44,851 bases of DNA from Verrucomicrobiia bacterium (GTDB lineage Bacteria; Verrucomicrobiota; Verrucomicrobiia; Limisphaerales; JADLHS01), in NCBI GenBank assembly GCA_011525685.1, contig WYBW01000069.1:1-44851 (forward strand). The letters run 5' to 3'. A program made the position numbers and the translations under genes. This document shows, one piece after another, positions 34,239-42,293 of the stretch. Within the stretch, counting starts at the first letter, position 1. The number at the start of each line of letters is the position of its first letter. The notes under the pieces were generated by a model, which did no database searches, was not told where the DNA came from, and was given only the letters and a program-made list of their open reading frames with translations.

Positions 34239-35153
34239 ATGAAACTCGGATTCGTCTCCGCCATTCTTCCCGAACTGAAGCTAGATCAAGTGCTGGCTTT
34301 CGCGGCTGCCGAAAGGTTTGCGTGCGTCGAAGCCATGTGCTGGCCCGTGGGCAAGGCTGAACGCCGCTTCGCCGGGGTCACGCACATTGACGTGAATGGC
34401 CTGACTTCGACCCAAGCAGACGACGTAAACGCCCTTTGCCGAAAGCATGGCGTCAGCCTCAGCGGTCTGGGCTATTACCCGAATCCACTTGATCCTGATC
34501 TTGCTGCGGCGAAACGCCAGGTGGATCACCTCAAGCGAGTCATTCGCGCAGCGCCCAAGCTCGGCTTGAAAAACGTGAACACGTTCGTCGGCCGCGACTG
34601 GACGAAGACCATTGACGAGAACTGGCCGCGTTTCCTCAAGACTTGGAAACCGATTATCGCCCTCGCCGAGGATTGCGGTGTGAAAATTGGCATCGAGAAC
34701 TGCCCGATGTCCTTCACGCGCGATGAATGGCCCGGTGGTAAGAACCTCGCCGTCTCGCCGGTGATCTGGCGGCGCATGTTCAACGACATTCAGTCCAAGA
34801 ACTTTGGGCTGAACTACGACCCGTCGCATTTTGTCCTCCAGCGCATGGACCCGCTTAGTCCGCTGGCAGAATTCAAAGATAAGCTGTTCCATCTGCACGC
34901 CAAAGACCTGACGGTGCATCCCGAAAAGTTGAACGAGGTGGGCATCTTCGATTTCCCGAAACGCTGGCACACGCCGCGCATCCCCGGCTTCGGCGAGGTG
35001 AACTGGGCGCAATTCATGGCCAAGCTTTACGAGATCGGCTACACCGGCCCGGTGTGCATCGAGGTGGAGGACGACACATTTGGCAAGACGCTCCACGGAC
35101 GCAAGGCAGCGGTCAAAGTGGCCGGAAACGTGTTGCGCCCCTATTTCGATTGA
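34239..35153 (+). CDS. Sugar phosphate isomerase/epimerase-like TIM-barrel protein
   Basis: A 304-residue AP endonuclease-2-like TIM barrel. [13 protein letters not shown] begins the first strand, [13 protein letters not shown] and [10 protein letters not shown] carry strand ends, and the metal-binding residues are in IGIENCP (Glu), LNYDPSHF (Asp and His), HLHAKDLT (His) and CIEVEDDTF (Glu). This is the pattern of xylose-isomerase-like sugar epimerases such as IolE, IolI and hydroxypyruvate isomerase. The GTG and ATG options further upstream are less likely than 34239, which has the normal N-terminus. Together with the oxidoreductase 58 nt upstream, it should catalyse part of the same sugar pathway. 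Confidence 0.87.
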   Translation: MKLGFVSAILPELKLDQVLAFAAAERFACVEAMCWPVGKAERRFAGVTHIDVNGLTSTQADDVNALCRKHGVSLSGLGYYPNPLDPDLAAAKRQVDHLKRVIRAAPKLGLKNVNTFVGRDWTKTIDENWPRFLKTWKPIIALAEDCGVKIGIENCPMSFTRDEWPGGKNLAVSPVIWRRMFNDIQSKNFGLNYDPSHFVLQRMDPLSPLAEFKDKLFHLHAKDLTVHPEKLNEVGIFDFPKRWHTPRIPGFGEVNWAQFMAKLYEIGYTGPVCIEVEDDTFGKTLHGRKAAVKVAGNVLRPYFD

Positions 35154-35238
35154 AGCACGGCATCCATCGCAACCGCCAGGCTGGCAACTTGCACCGCATG
35201 GCTCATGGCCTTCTCGGTGACAACACGGGCAGCCAACA

Positions 35239-35373
35239 CGTAGCGCAGGTTTCCAACCTGCTGTATCGCCGACTTCCAGTCGGCCAACCCACCCAGTGCT
35301 CGCAACCGCCAACCACGCCGACGATGCGCCGGTTGGAAAACCGCGATACGGCAGACTGGAAGTCTGCGCTACG
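35239..35373. repeat. Perfect-ended REP/BIME-like element (copy C)
   Basis: The ends CGTAGCGCAG (35239-35248) and CTGCGCTACG (35364-35373) are exact inverted repeats. Four hairpins lie between: GCAGGTT-TCC-AACCTGC (35245-35261), GCCGACT-TCC-AGTCGGC (35268-35284), CGGTT-GGAA-AACCG (35330-35343) and GCAGACT-GGA-AGTCTGC (35351-35367). The first and last hairpins share frame but differ by covarying pairs. It fills the gap between the isomerase gene and the next gene. Confidence 0.82.
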
Positions 35374-35400
35374 AGCGACCTGACCAGGCAAGACTGAAGC

Positions 35401-36813
35401 ATGACTCGACCCGCAAAGATGAATCGCGTTTGTTTGGGCGTCACCATCGGATTGGCCGTGGCAACGGCCGTCACAACCCAAGCGGCGGATTCGCCCCGCT
35501 CTTTCACCAACCTTTTGACTTACGCTCCCGCGCCACCCGACAATCCGCTCAAAGGTTTCGTCCCGTATCTGCGCGCGGACCCCACCTTCCCGCACAGCCT
35601 GGAATGGGATTACACGAAGCTCTCCGACGTGATGACCGGGCCGACAAACTTCAATTGGTCGCCCTTCGAGGCCAAGCTCAACGCCGCCGCGTCGCGCGGG
35701 CATCAGTTCGTCGCCCGGTTCTACCTGGAGTGGCCTGGCAAAACCACCGGCGTGCCGCAGTATCTCATCGCCGATGGCCTGCGCCTGCGCACCTGGACCA
35801 ACACCAACACCCAGCCCTTCCCGCCGGCCATTGATCACACGCCCGACTACGAAGACCCACGATTGCGCGCCGCGTTGACCAACTTCATCCGCGCCTTCGG
35901 AGAGCGTTACGACGGCGACCCGCGTCTGGGCTTCGTCGGGCTGGGACTGCTGGGCACGTGGGGCGAATGGCACAATCATCCCAACACCGACTGGTTCGCC
36001 TCCAAGACCGTCCAGCGCGAGGTGATGGACGCTTACGAAGCCGCGTTCAAGCAAACCAAGCTCGTCGCACGCTACCCCGCCGGCCCGAACGACCCGCGCT
36101 ACGCAGACAACAGCCGCCGGCCCATCGGGTACCACGACGATTCCTTCGCCTGGGCCACGGTGCATACCGGTCGCCGCAATCAAGACTGGTACTTTGAATC
36201 GCGCCTGCGCGCCGCCGGTGCGCTGGACAAATGGCGCACACAACCCATCGGCGGCGAAGTGCGGCCCGAGGTCTGGTCCTGCCTGTTCAACGAGCCGAGT
36301 TGCGCCCCTGCCGGGCAGGAGTTCGATCGCTGCGTAGCCGTGACGCGCGTTTCGTGGCTTTGCAACGAGGGCGTGTTTCGCGGAAAGGTTCAAGGCGCGG
36401 CGCGCGATCGGGCCATCGCCGCCGCCCGCCGCATGGGGTATGAACTGCATGTCGCCAGTGCCACGCTCTCGACCGGATTGCGCGATGGGGGCTGGTCCAT
36501 CACGCTTGTGGTCACAAACACTGGCGTCGCGCCCTTCTACTATGACTGGCCCGTGGAACTGGCCGTGGCCGATCGGCAATCGCGAATCCTCAAGACTTGG
36601 CGACCTGACTGGAAACTGTCCACGATCCTGCCGGGAGAACCGCCAACACTCTGGCGGTATGAGGTTGAGGCGACGTCGCTGCCATCCGGCGCACACCAAC
36701 TCCTGTTGCGCGTGCCGAATGTGCTGTCCAACGGCCTACTCTTACGCTTCGCCAACCACGAACAGGATCAGACACTGCCAGGCTGGTTGACCCTGTGTGA
36801 ATTGTCGCCGTAG
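35401..36813 (+). CDS. Secreted DUF4874/DUF4832-like protein
   Basis: A 470-residue protein with a signal peptide (MNRVCLGVTIGLAVATAV, an ATG at 35419 could also be the start). The mature N-terminal half, beginning NPLKGFVPYLRADPTFPHSL and continuing FYLEWPGKTTGVPQYLIADG and YDGDPRLGFVGLGLLGTWGE, has the look of a TIM-barrel glycoside-hydrolase-like domain. The C-terminal half (SITLVVTNTGVAPFYYDWP) is a beta-sandwich as in DUF4832. Function is unknown, but the architecture and setting suggest polysaccharide breakdown outside the cell. It starts 28 bp after copy C and is followed 21 bp later by copy D of the palindromic repeat. Confidence 0.7.
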   Translation: MTRPAKMNRVCLGVTIGLAVATAVTTQAADSPRSFTNLLTYAPAPPDNPLKGFVPYLRADPTFPHSLEWDYTKLSDVMTGPTNFNWSPFEAKLNAAASRGHQFVARFYLEWPGKTTGVPQYLIADGLRLRTWTNTNTQPFPPAIDHTPDYEDPRLRAALTNFIRAFGERYDGDPRLGFVGLGLLGTWGEWHNHPNTDWFASKTVQREVMDAYEAAFKQTKLVARYPAGPNDPRYADNSRRPIGYHDDSFAWATVHTGRRNQDWYFESRLRAAGALDKWRTQPIGGEVRPEVWSCLFNEPSCAPAGQEFDRCVAVTRVSWLCNEGVFRGKVQGAARDRAIAAARRMGYELHVASATLSTGLRDGGWSITLVVTNTGVAPFYYDWPVELAVADRQSRILKTWRPDWKLSTILPGEPPTLWRYEVEATSLPSGAHQLLLRVPNVLSNGLLLRFANHEQDQTLPGWLTLCELSP

Positions 36814-36833
36814 CCCATCTGGACGAAACCACG

Positions 36834-36983
36834 GTAGCGCAGACTTCCAGTCTGCCGTATCGCGGGTTTCCAACCCGCTGACCGTTCGTAGAGCCGGAGC
36901 CTGCCGATTGGAAATCGGCGATACAGCAGGTTGGGAAACCTGCGCTACGCCAGAAAGCCCAGCCCGCAATAAGATGAGATGCG
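36834..36983. repeat. REP/BIME-like element (copy D) upstream of the sigma factor gene
   Basis: It starts GTAGCGCAG (36834-36842) and has hairpins GCAGACT-TCC-AGTCTGC (36839-36855), GCGGGTT-TCC-AACCCGC (36862-36878), GCCGATT-GGA-AATCGGC (36903-36919) and GCAGGTT-GGGA-AACCTGC (36926-36943), then CTGCGCTAC and a tail like the right end of copy A. Compared with copy A, the second and third hairpins have paired changes in both arms. It ends 47 bp before the sigma factor start. Confidence 0.82.
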
Positions 36984-37030
36984 CCTGCGCGCCGTAGCCG
37001 TGAGATTTTTCGTGCAAGAAATTACCCGGA

Positions 37031-37705
37031 GTGGCGATTATATCTCCGGTGCAGTCTGCGCAAAAATCCGTTGGCGGTGAGGAGTTTATCCCCACCCGGT
37101 TGAGCCTGTTGAGCCGTCTCAAGCGCTGGGACGACCACGGCAGTTGGCGCGATTTTTTCGACACCTACTGGAAGTTTCTCTACTGCGTGGCCATCAAAAG
37201 CGGCCTGTCCGACGAGGACGCGCGCGATGTGGTGCAGGAAACCGTCGTGGCCGTGGCCAAAGGCCTGCGCGACGGACGCTTCAAGGCCGCGGAAGGCAGT
37301 TCGTTCAAGGCCTGGCTGCAACTCATCGTGCGTCGCCGCGTGGCGGATCATCTGCGCAAACGCCGGCTGCCTCTGGCCGAATCCGCCACCCCGGTTGACG
37401 AGACCGCGCGCACCCCGACCATCGAGCGCGTCCCCGCACCCGACGCCGACGTGGTTCTCGAGGTGTGGGAGGAGGAATGGGCCAAGAACCTCGCTGATGC
37501 GGCCATCGAACGGGTGAAGCAGCGGGTGGAGGCCAAACAATTCCAGATGTTCGACCTTTACGTGCTCAAGGACTGGCCCGTGCGCGAGGTGGCCCGCACG
37601 CTCAAAGCCAACGTGGCGCAGGTCTATCTGGCCAAACACCGCGTTACCGCCATGATCAAGCAGGAGACCGACCGGCTGCGCAAACGCATGGAGACGGAGC
37701 AATGA
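37031..37705 (+). CDS. ECF-type RNA polymerase sigma factor
   Basis: A 224-residue sigma-70 family protein of the extracytoplasmic-function type. Region 2 is seen in WRDFFDTYWKFLYCVAIKSG, DEDARDVVQETVVAVAKGL and FKAWLQLIVRRRVADHLRKR (about 38-110). Region 4 is in FDLYVLKDWPVREVARTLKA and VAQVYLAKHRVTAMI (about 175-210), with the DNA-recognition helix. The GTG at 37031 is the start used. There is no anti-sigma gene nearby; instead, a Ser/Thr kinase gene follows. Such ECF-kinase pairs are common in Planctomycetota and Verrucomicrobiota, and in some ECF families a kinase activates the factor (EcfP/PknT in Vibrio parahaemolyticus). The stop overlaps the next ATG as ATGA. Confidence 0.92.
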   Translation: MAIISPVQSAQKSVGGEEFIPTRLSLLSRLKRWDDHGSWRDFFDTYWKFLYCVAIKSGLSDEDARDVVQETVVAVAKGLRDGRFKAAEGSSFKAWLQLIVRRRVADHLRKRRLPLAESATPVDETARTPTIERVPAPDADVVLEVWEEEWAKNLADAAIERVKQRVEAKQFQMFDLYVLKDWPVREVARTLKANVAQVYLAKHRVTAMIKQETDRLRKRMETEQ

Positions 37706-38001
37706 GTACAGCTCTTCGCAACGCAGGTTTTCCAACCAGCGGCCCCTCCGAAAGCGGCGGAGGACCGCCGCACTCCAAGACGCAAGCGCGGTGCGGTGGC
37801 GCGTTGATGCTCCGCCAGGTTATGGAGTGCGCCGCCCCTGCGGCGCTTTGGGCTCGCGTGGCGAAATGGTCCAAGCCCCGCCTGCACCTCCGCCGCTACC
37901 GCGTCACGCCGCGGCACAATGCCTCCGCCTTTCGGCGTGAGATCCTGTCCGGCGTGCTCCACCATCTCAAACACGAATCCACCCGCACCGTGAATGGCTG
38001 A
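37702..38001 (+). CDS. 99-residue coupled ORF, partly made of repeat sequence
   Basis: ATG 37702 overlaps the sigma factor stop (ATGA), and the TGA at 38001 overlaps the kinase start at 37994 by 8 nt, so all three are coupled. The first half reads through the inverted repeat at 37748-37852 (GGGPPHSKT and MECAAPAALWAR), and the end is basic: KPRLHLRRYRVTPRHNASAF. No family is recognised. It may be a small protein altered by insertion of a palindrome, or only a coupling link. The coupling is real; the gene is uncertain. Confidence 0.4.
   Translation: MSTALRNAGFPTSGPSESGGGPPHSKTQARCGGALMLRQVMECAAPAALWARVAKWSKPRLHLRRYRVTPRHNASAFRREILSGVLHHLKHESTRTVNG
37748..37852. repeat. Inverted repeat of a GGAGTGCG-CGGC module
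   Basis: The segment 37748-37776, read on the minus strand, begins GGAGTGCGGCGGTCCTCCGC, and 37824-37852 on the plus strand begins GGAGTGCGCCGCCCCTGCGG. They are two inverted relatives, each holding a small GC-rich hairpin and ending in GCTTT. The pair lies inside the coupled ORF at 37702-38001. Confidence 0.55.
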
Positions 38002-41000
38002 AGCTGATCCTCATCTGAAAGACCGCCTGCTGAACGAACTGAGCAGTTCGCTCACCCCGCCCACCGAGGGCATCGCGAGCGAAATCCCGGCGCCACCGCC
38101 ACCAGTCATCCCCGATCACACCTTGTTCCGTTGCATCGGTCGGGGCAGTTACGGCGAGGTCTGGCTGGCGCGCAACGCGCTGGGCACCTGGCGCGCGGTG
38201 AAGATTGTTTACCGCCGCGCGTTTGACAGCGACCGTCCCTACGAACGCGAATTCACCGGCATCCGCCGCTTCGAGCCGGTTTCCCGCACGCATCCCAGCC
38301 AGCTCAATGTGCTGCACGTCGGCCGCGACGATGCCGCCGGGCTGTTTTACTATGTGATGGAACTGGCGGACATGGCAGAGCCGCTTGCGCAAAGGGAAGA
38401 TGGAAGATCGAAGATCGAAGATCGCATCGGTGCAACCGACTCTCCGCGCCATTCGCCATCCTCGATCCTCGATCCTCTCAGTTACCAACCCCGCACCCTC
38501 CGCTCCGACCTCTCCCACCGCGGCCGCCTGTCGTGCGACGAATGTCTCCGCCTTGGCCTTGCCCTGGCCACCGCGCTGGATCACCTGCACCGCCACGGCC
38601 TGGTCCATCGCGACATCAAGCCCTCGAACATCGTCTTCGTGAACGGCATCCCCAAGCTGGCGGACATCGGTTTGGTGACGCACGTCGAGGCCACGATTTC
38701 CTTTGTGGGCACGGAAGGTTATGTGCCGCCGGAAGGTCCGGGCACGGCGCAGGCCGACATTTACAGTCTTGGCAAAGTGCTTTACGAAATGGCCACGGGC
38801 CGCGACCGCCAGGATTATCCCGATCTGCCCACCAACCTGATCGAAGTACCCGCCGCGGACCGCGCCGCGCTGGCCGAGTTGAATGAAGTCATCGTCAAGG
38901 CCTGCCACAACGACGCCCGGCAGCGTTATCAGACCGCCGCGGAATTGCACGCCGACCTGGCCCTTCTGCAAAGCGGCGCCTCCGTTCGCCGCCAGCGGCT
39001 GCTGGCCCGCCAACTGCGCTTTGTGCAACGGGCGGGAGCGGTAGTGACGGCCATGGCCGCCGTCATTGCGCTGGGCTGGTGGTGGCAGGCGCGGCAAACG
39101 GAGCAGGTTCGCGAACTGGCCGACGAGAATCTTGCGCTGGCTGAACGGGCGGAAACCAACGCCAAGCTGGCGGAGCAGAATGCCCAAGCCGCCCGGGAAC
39201 GGCTCTACGCTGCCGACATCAACCTCGCGTTCCAAGCCTTGAAGGACGACAATCTGCGCCTCGCTCAAAGCCTGTTGGAAAACCATGTTCCGAAACCCGG
39301 CCAGCCGGACCTGCGTGGCTTCGAATGGCGCTACCTCTGGCAACGAACCCGGAGTGAGGAGTTGTTGACCCTCCCGGGCCAGTCCACCGGCTCCCGCGTG
39401 CTCGCCATGGCTCCCGACGGCGCGCAGGTTGCCGTCGGCGCGCAGGTTGCCGTCGGCGGTTATGAAGGCGGCCACATCCGGTTGTTGGATGTCTCGTTGC
39501 GTCGGGTGGTGGCGACGCTTCAGGACACCAACGCCATGATGTCCCTGGCGTATTCGCCCGACGGGCGGATTCTTGTCAGCGGGTCCGCCAGCGACGTCCG
39601 CCTGTGGAATCCCCGGTCGTTTACGGAAATCCGGCGCTTCACCAACGCAGTCGCGCCGGCCGTCTTCTCGCCCGACGGGCGGTTCTTGCTCACCGGTCGC
39701 GATCCGTGGATAAGTCCGTGGAATGTACAGGGGTGGGATGATCCCAAGGAATTGCTCGTCTGGGATACCGCGACGTGGACGGTCCTCCACACCGCAACGT
39801 TTCCAGTTTCCGGCCGGCCCAGCGGATCCCGGGATCTCTATCTGCAGGTGGCCTTTGGAAACGATTCGCGGCAGGTGGCAGTGCTCACCGGGGCCACCAC
39901 GCGACTGTTGAGCTGTCCGGAGCTGAAGGAAGTGCTTGTGCTTCCTGAAGACCTTCCGGAGAGCAGCACCTCCCGACCATTCCTCGCGTTGTCACCCGAC
40001 AACCGGACTCTCGCGCTTCCCAGTCCCGAGGGCTACGGCGTGCGGCTCTGGGACGCCGTCGAGAACCGTGAGCTGCGAATACTGCCGGGCCACGCGGACC
40101 ACATCTTCTCCGCCCGCTTTTCTCCCGATGGCGCCCGGTTGGTCACCGCCAGCCCGGATCAGACCATCAAGTTGTGGCAGGTCGCCACCGGGGAACTGCT
40201 CCACACCTTCCGGGGGCAGGCCGACGAGGTCATTGATGTCGTCTTCTCCGCCGATGGAACCCGGCTCGCGTCTCTCGGAGTCACCGAGTCGGTCGTCAAG
40301 CTCTGGGATGCCCACCAGCGCCCGCGGCCGGAACTCCTGCCGCCCGGGCTCTGGCCCCAGGGCTTTGAACCCAGTGGGCAATTGGTGGTTCTCGGTCGCC
40401 GCCCAGAGCGCCAACCCCTCTCATTTGATCCGATGGGCCTTAAGCTCGCACCGTTACCCCATCCGCAGGTTCGGGATGGGTTCCGGGCGGCCAACAAGTT
40501 GCACAGCATTTCTCCCGATGGCCGGTTTCACGGGCTGTGGGACCGTCGGGAGTTGATGTTGGAAGTCTGGGACCGTCGCGACGGCACGCTGAAATGCACG
40601 GTTCCCAATCGGAGCCCCTACTTCTCGTTCGACCGGCGTGGGCGGTTGCTCACCACGGCCATAACCAATTCGGTCGGGGAACCGCGCATTGCCGTCTGGG
40701 ATCTGCCAACCCGCCGCTTGAAGTGGGAGGCCGGTGGCTATAACGGCTATTTCAGCCTCTTCGCAACGTCTGCGGGAGACTATGTGCTGACGCAAAAGGA
40801 CGACCAGATGCAAGTCGCCCGGGTGGAGGAGGATCGGCTCAGCCCCGTTTTGAATCTGACTGTCCCGATCTATCTGGCGAGTGCCGCGATCTCGCCGGAT
40901 GGCCGTCTGCTGGCGACCGCTGAAGGTGACATCACGCTCCGAGACCTGCCTGAAGGCCAGACTCTAGGCGTCCTAAAGGGGCACACGCGGAAGACCGTGC

Positions 41001-42097
41001 ATCTGGCCTTCAGTCCTGACAGCCGGACGTTGGCCAGCATCGCCGACGACCACACCACCCGCCTGTGGCATATCGCCACGCAACGGGAACTGCTGCGGTT
41101 TCCCGCAGCCACGGAGGACCGCGACATCTTCCAGGTGGAGTTCTCACCCGATGGTCGCGCGCTCGCGTCCTACCGCCATGACGGAACGAACGCCATGACG
41201 TCCCTGTATTTCGCCCCCTCCTTTGCCGAGATCGCGGTGGCAGAAGGCGGCGATTACCGAACTCTGGCCGGCGACGATCCCGCCACCTGGTTGAACGTGG
41301 CCAAGGCGTTGCAGCGCGAAAACCGCCGGGAAGAAGCCTTGGTGGCCTGCGACGAAGTCCTGCGCCGCACGGCCAAACGGGAAGAACTGGCCTGGCTCGC
41401 CGACAAGGCACGTCCTTTGCGCGTGACTGCGCTCAAGCAACTAAACCGTTTTGACGAAGCCGGCGCCGAGAATTGCGCGCCGCTCGGCATCCCGCAGCGG
41501 AAACCAGCGGCGCCCGCTGAAGCAATTGACCTGTCCGCGTATTACAACGCCCCTCTGGCTGACCCTCCGCAGGCAGATGTTGCTGCGAACGACTTGAGCG
41601 AACTGCCAACGGGCATCCAGACGCTCGCCGGTACCGTGTTCGACGTGCGCGGCAAACTACACATTATCGGCCCGTCACCAGACCGCGAGTGGCGGACGGA
41701 TCCGCAGAGTATAGATGGCATTCCCGTCCAGCGGCGGCTGAACCGACTGCATTTCCTCCAAGCTGCCGGCTACCAGAGCAAGGACATCCCGGTGGGGGAG
41801 CGAATCGGCTGCTTCCGCGTCCACTTCGCCAATGGGAGAACAATGGAAATTCCGTTGCGCTACAACCAAAACACGTCCGACTGGTGGGAACTCGAACACC
41901 TGCCCACCGAACTCCCCGAAGCCGTGGTGGCTTGGCGCGGCGCCAATCCCCGCAGCCGGAGGGAGGGAAACAAGCCCATCCGCCTCTTCAAGCTGACTTG
42001 GGAGAATCCACTGCCCGACGTCGAGATCACCACCCTCGATTTCGTCGCCGAGCATCCGAAGACGCACCCGTTCCTGATCGCCTTGACGGCCGAGTAG
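37994..42097 (+). CDS. Membrane Ser/Thr protein kinase with C-terminal WD40 repeats
   Basis: A 1367-residue protein. The kinase domain (about 40-325) has the glycine loop RCIGRGSYGEVWLAR (46-60), the ATP lysine in RAVKIVYR (70), the catalytic loop HRDIKPSN (205-212), and ADIG (223-226) where most kinases have DFG. EGYVPPEGPG and AQADIYSLGKVLYEM follow. A membrane segment (GAVVTAMAAVIALGWWW, about 348-364) and a coiled linker come next. From about 440 to 1090, WD40-like blades recur (LAYSPDGRILVSGSASDVRL, ARFSPDGARLVTASPDQTIK). A C-terminal domain (1190-1367) of unknown type closes it. The kinase part between MELADMAEP and YQPRTLR carries a low-complexity insert. The stop TAG lies in the GTAG motif of the next palindromic repeat. 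It probably senses extracellular signals and acts on the sigma factor; this is inferred from position. Confidence 0.92.
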   Translation: MAEADPHLKDRLLNELSSSLTPPTEGIASEIPAPPPPVIPDHTLFRCIGRGSYGEVWLARNALGTWRAVKIVYRRAFDSDRPYEREFTGIRRFEPVSRTHPSQLNVLHVGRDDAAGLFYYVMELADMAEPLAQREDGRSKIEDRIGATDSPRHSPSSILDPLSYQPRTLRSDLSHRGRLSCDECLRLGLALATALDHLHRHGLVHRDIKPSNIVFVNGIPKLADIGLVTHVEATISFVGTEGYVPPEGPGTAQADIYSLGKVLYEMATGRDRQDYPDLPTNLIEVPAADRAALAELNEVIVKACHNDARQRYQTAAELHADLALLQSGASVRRQRLLARQLRFVQRAGAVVTAMAAVIALGWWWQARQTEQVRELADENLALAERAETNAKLAEQNAQAARERLYAADINLAFQALKDDNLRLAQSLLENHVPKPGQPDLRGFEWRYLWQRTRSEELLTLPGQSTGSRVLAMAPDGAQVAVGAQVAVGGYEGGHIRLLDVSLRRVVATLQDTNAMMSLAYSPDGRILVSGSASDVRLWNPRSFTEIRRFTNAVAPAVFSPDGRFLLTGRDPWISPWNVQGWDDPKELLVWDTATWTVLHTATFPVSGRPSGSRDLYLQVAFGNDSRQVAVLTGATTRLLSCPELKEVLVLPEDLPESSTSRPFLALSPDNRTLALPSPEGYGVRLWDAVENRELRILPGHADHIFSARFSPDGARLVTASPDQTIKLWQVATGELLHTFRGQADEVIDVVFSADGTRLASLGVTESVVKLWDAHQRPRPELLPPGLWPQGFEPSGQLVVLGRRPERQPLSFDPMGLKLAPLPHPQVRDGFRAANKLHSISPDGRFHGLWDRRELMLEVWDRRDGTLKCTVPNRSPYFSFDRRGRLLTTAITNSVGEPRIAVWDLPTRRLKWEAGGYNGYFSLFATSAGDYVLTQKDDQMQVARVEEDRLSPVLNLTVPIYLASAAISPDGRLLATAEGDITLRDLPEGQTLGVLKGHTRKTVHLAFSPDSRTLASIADDHTTRLWHIATQRELLRFPAATEDRDIFQVEFSPDGRALASYRHDGTNAMTSLYFAPSFAEIAVAEGGDYRTLAGDDPATWLNVAKALQRENRREEALVACDEVLRRTAKREELAWLADKARPLRVTALKQLNRFDEAGAENCAPLGIPQRKPAAPAEAIDLSAYYNAPLADPPQADVAANDLSELPTGIQTLAGTVFDVRGKLHIIGPSPDREWRTDPQSIDGIPVQRRLNRLHFLQAAGYQSKDIPVGERIGCFRVHFANGRTMEIPLRYNQNTSDWWELEHLPTELPEAVVAWRGANPRSRREGNKPIRLFKLTWENPLPDVEITTLDFVAEHPKTHPFLIALTAE
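38391..38478. repeat. In-frame low-complexity palindrome in the kinase gene
   Basis: Units GGAAGATCGAAGATCGAAG (about 38402-38420) on the left and CCTCGATCCTCGATCCTC (about 38460-38477) on the right are inverted relatives. They encode EDGRSKIEDR and SPSSILDPLS, about residues 133-163, between MELADMAEP and YQPRTLR. The stretch is unlike the rest of the domain and sits in a loop, leaving catalytic motifs intact. Confidence 0.6.
39421..39456 (+). repeat. 18-bp exact tandem duplication in the kinase gene
   Basis: The 18-bp unit CGCGCAGGTTGCCGTCGG occurs twice without a gap (39421-39438 and 39439-39456), adding six residues and giving AQVAVGAQVAVGG. It keeps the frame and lies at the start of the WD40 region. 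Such duplications arise by slippage and may be variable among strains. Confidence 0.85.
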
Positions 42098-42161
42098 CGC
42101 CGGTTTTCCAACCGGCGTGAATCTGTTGTCAGGCACTCGCCGACTCGAAAGTCGGCGTTAC
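42094..42161. repeat. REP-like element (copy E) overlapping the kinase stop codon
   Basis: It starts GTAG (42094-42097), followed by the hairpin CGCCGGTT-TTCC-AACCGGCG (42098-42117), and ends with CGCCGACT-CGAA-AGTCGGCG (42138-42157) then TTAC (GTAA on the other strand). TAG of the first GTAG is the stop codon of the kinase. Confidence 0.8.
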
Positions 42162-42185
42162 GACCGCAGGGCGCTTCACCCGCCA

Positions 42186-42214
42186 GACTGACCAAGACTT
42201 TAACCCGGTCAGTC
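42186..42214 (+). terminator. Possible terminator after the kinase gene
   Basis: GACTGACC (42186-42193) and GGTCAGTC (42207-42214) are perfect 8-bp arms around a 13-nt loop, followed by ATCTTCATTTTC. The T-run is weak and the loop long, so this is only a possible terminator. Confidence 0.35.
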
Positions 42215-42293
42215 ATCTTCATTTTCTGTGAAAGATTTCCGCCCGGCCTGCGATTACATCCTTGTGTCCACATCCAGAACAACCAGTGAACCT

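Noticed and set aside
36797..36997. Frame reading SADFQSAVSRVSN across copy D
   Set aside because: It is only the translation of the palindromic repeat, with no ribosome-binding site. The same peptide pattern appears wherever the repeat occurs.
37967..39790. Long minus-strand frame across the kinase gene
   Set aside because: Antisense to all kinase motifs and the first WD40 repeats; no motif of its own.
7881..42161. The regular palindromic repeats as a CRISPR array
   Set aside because: Copies are scattered over 34 kb, not clustered with uniform spacers, differ in arm sequence, and no cas genes are present.
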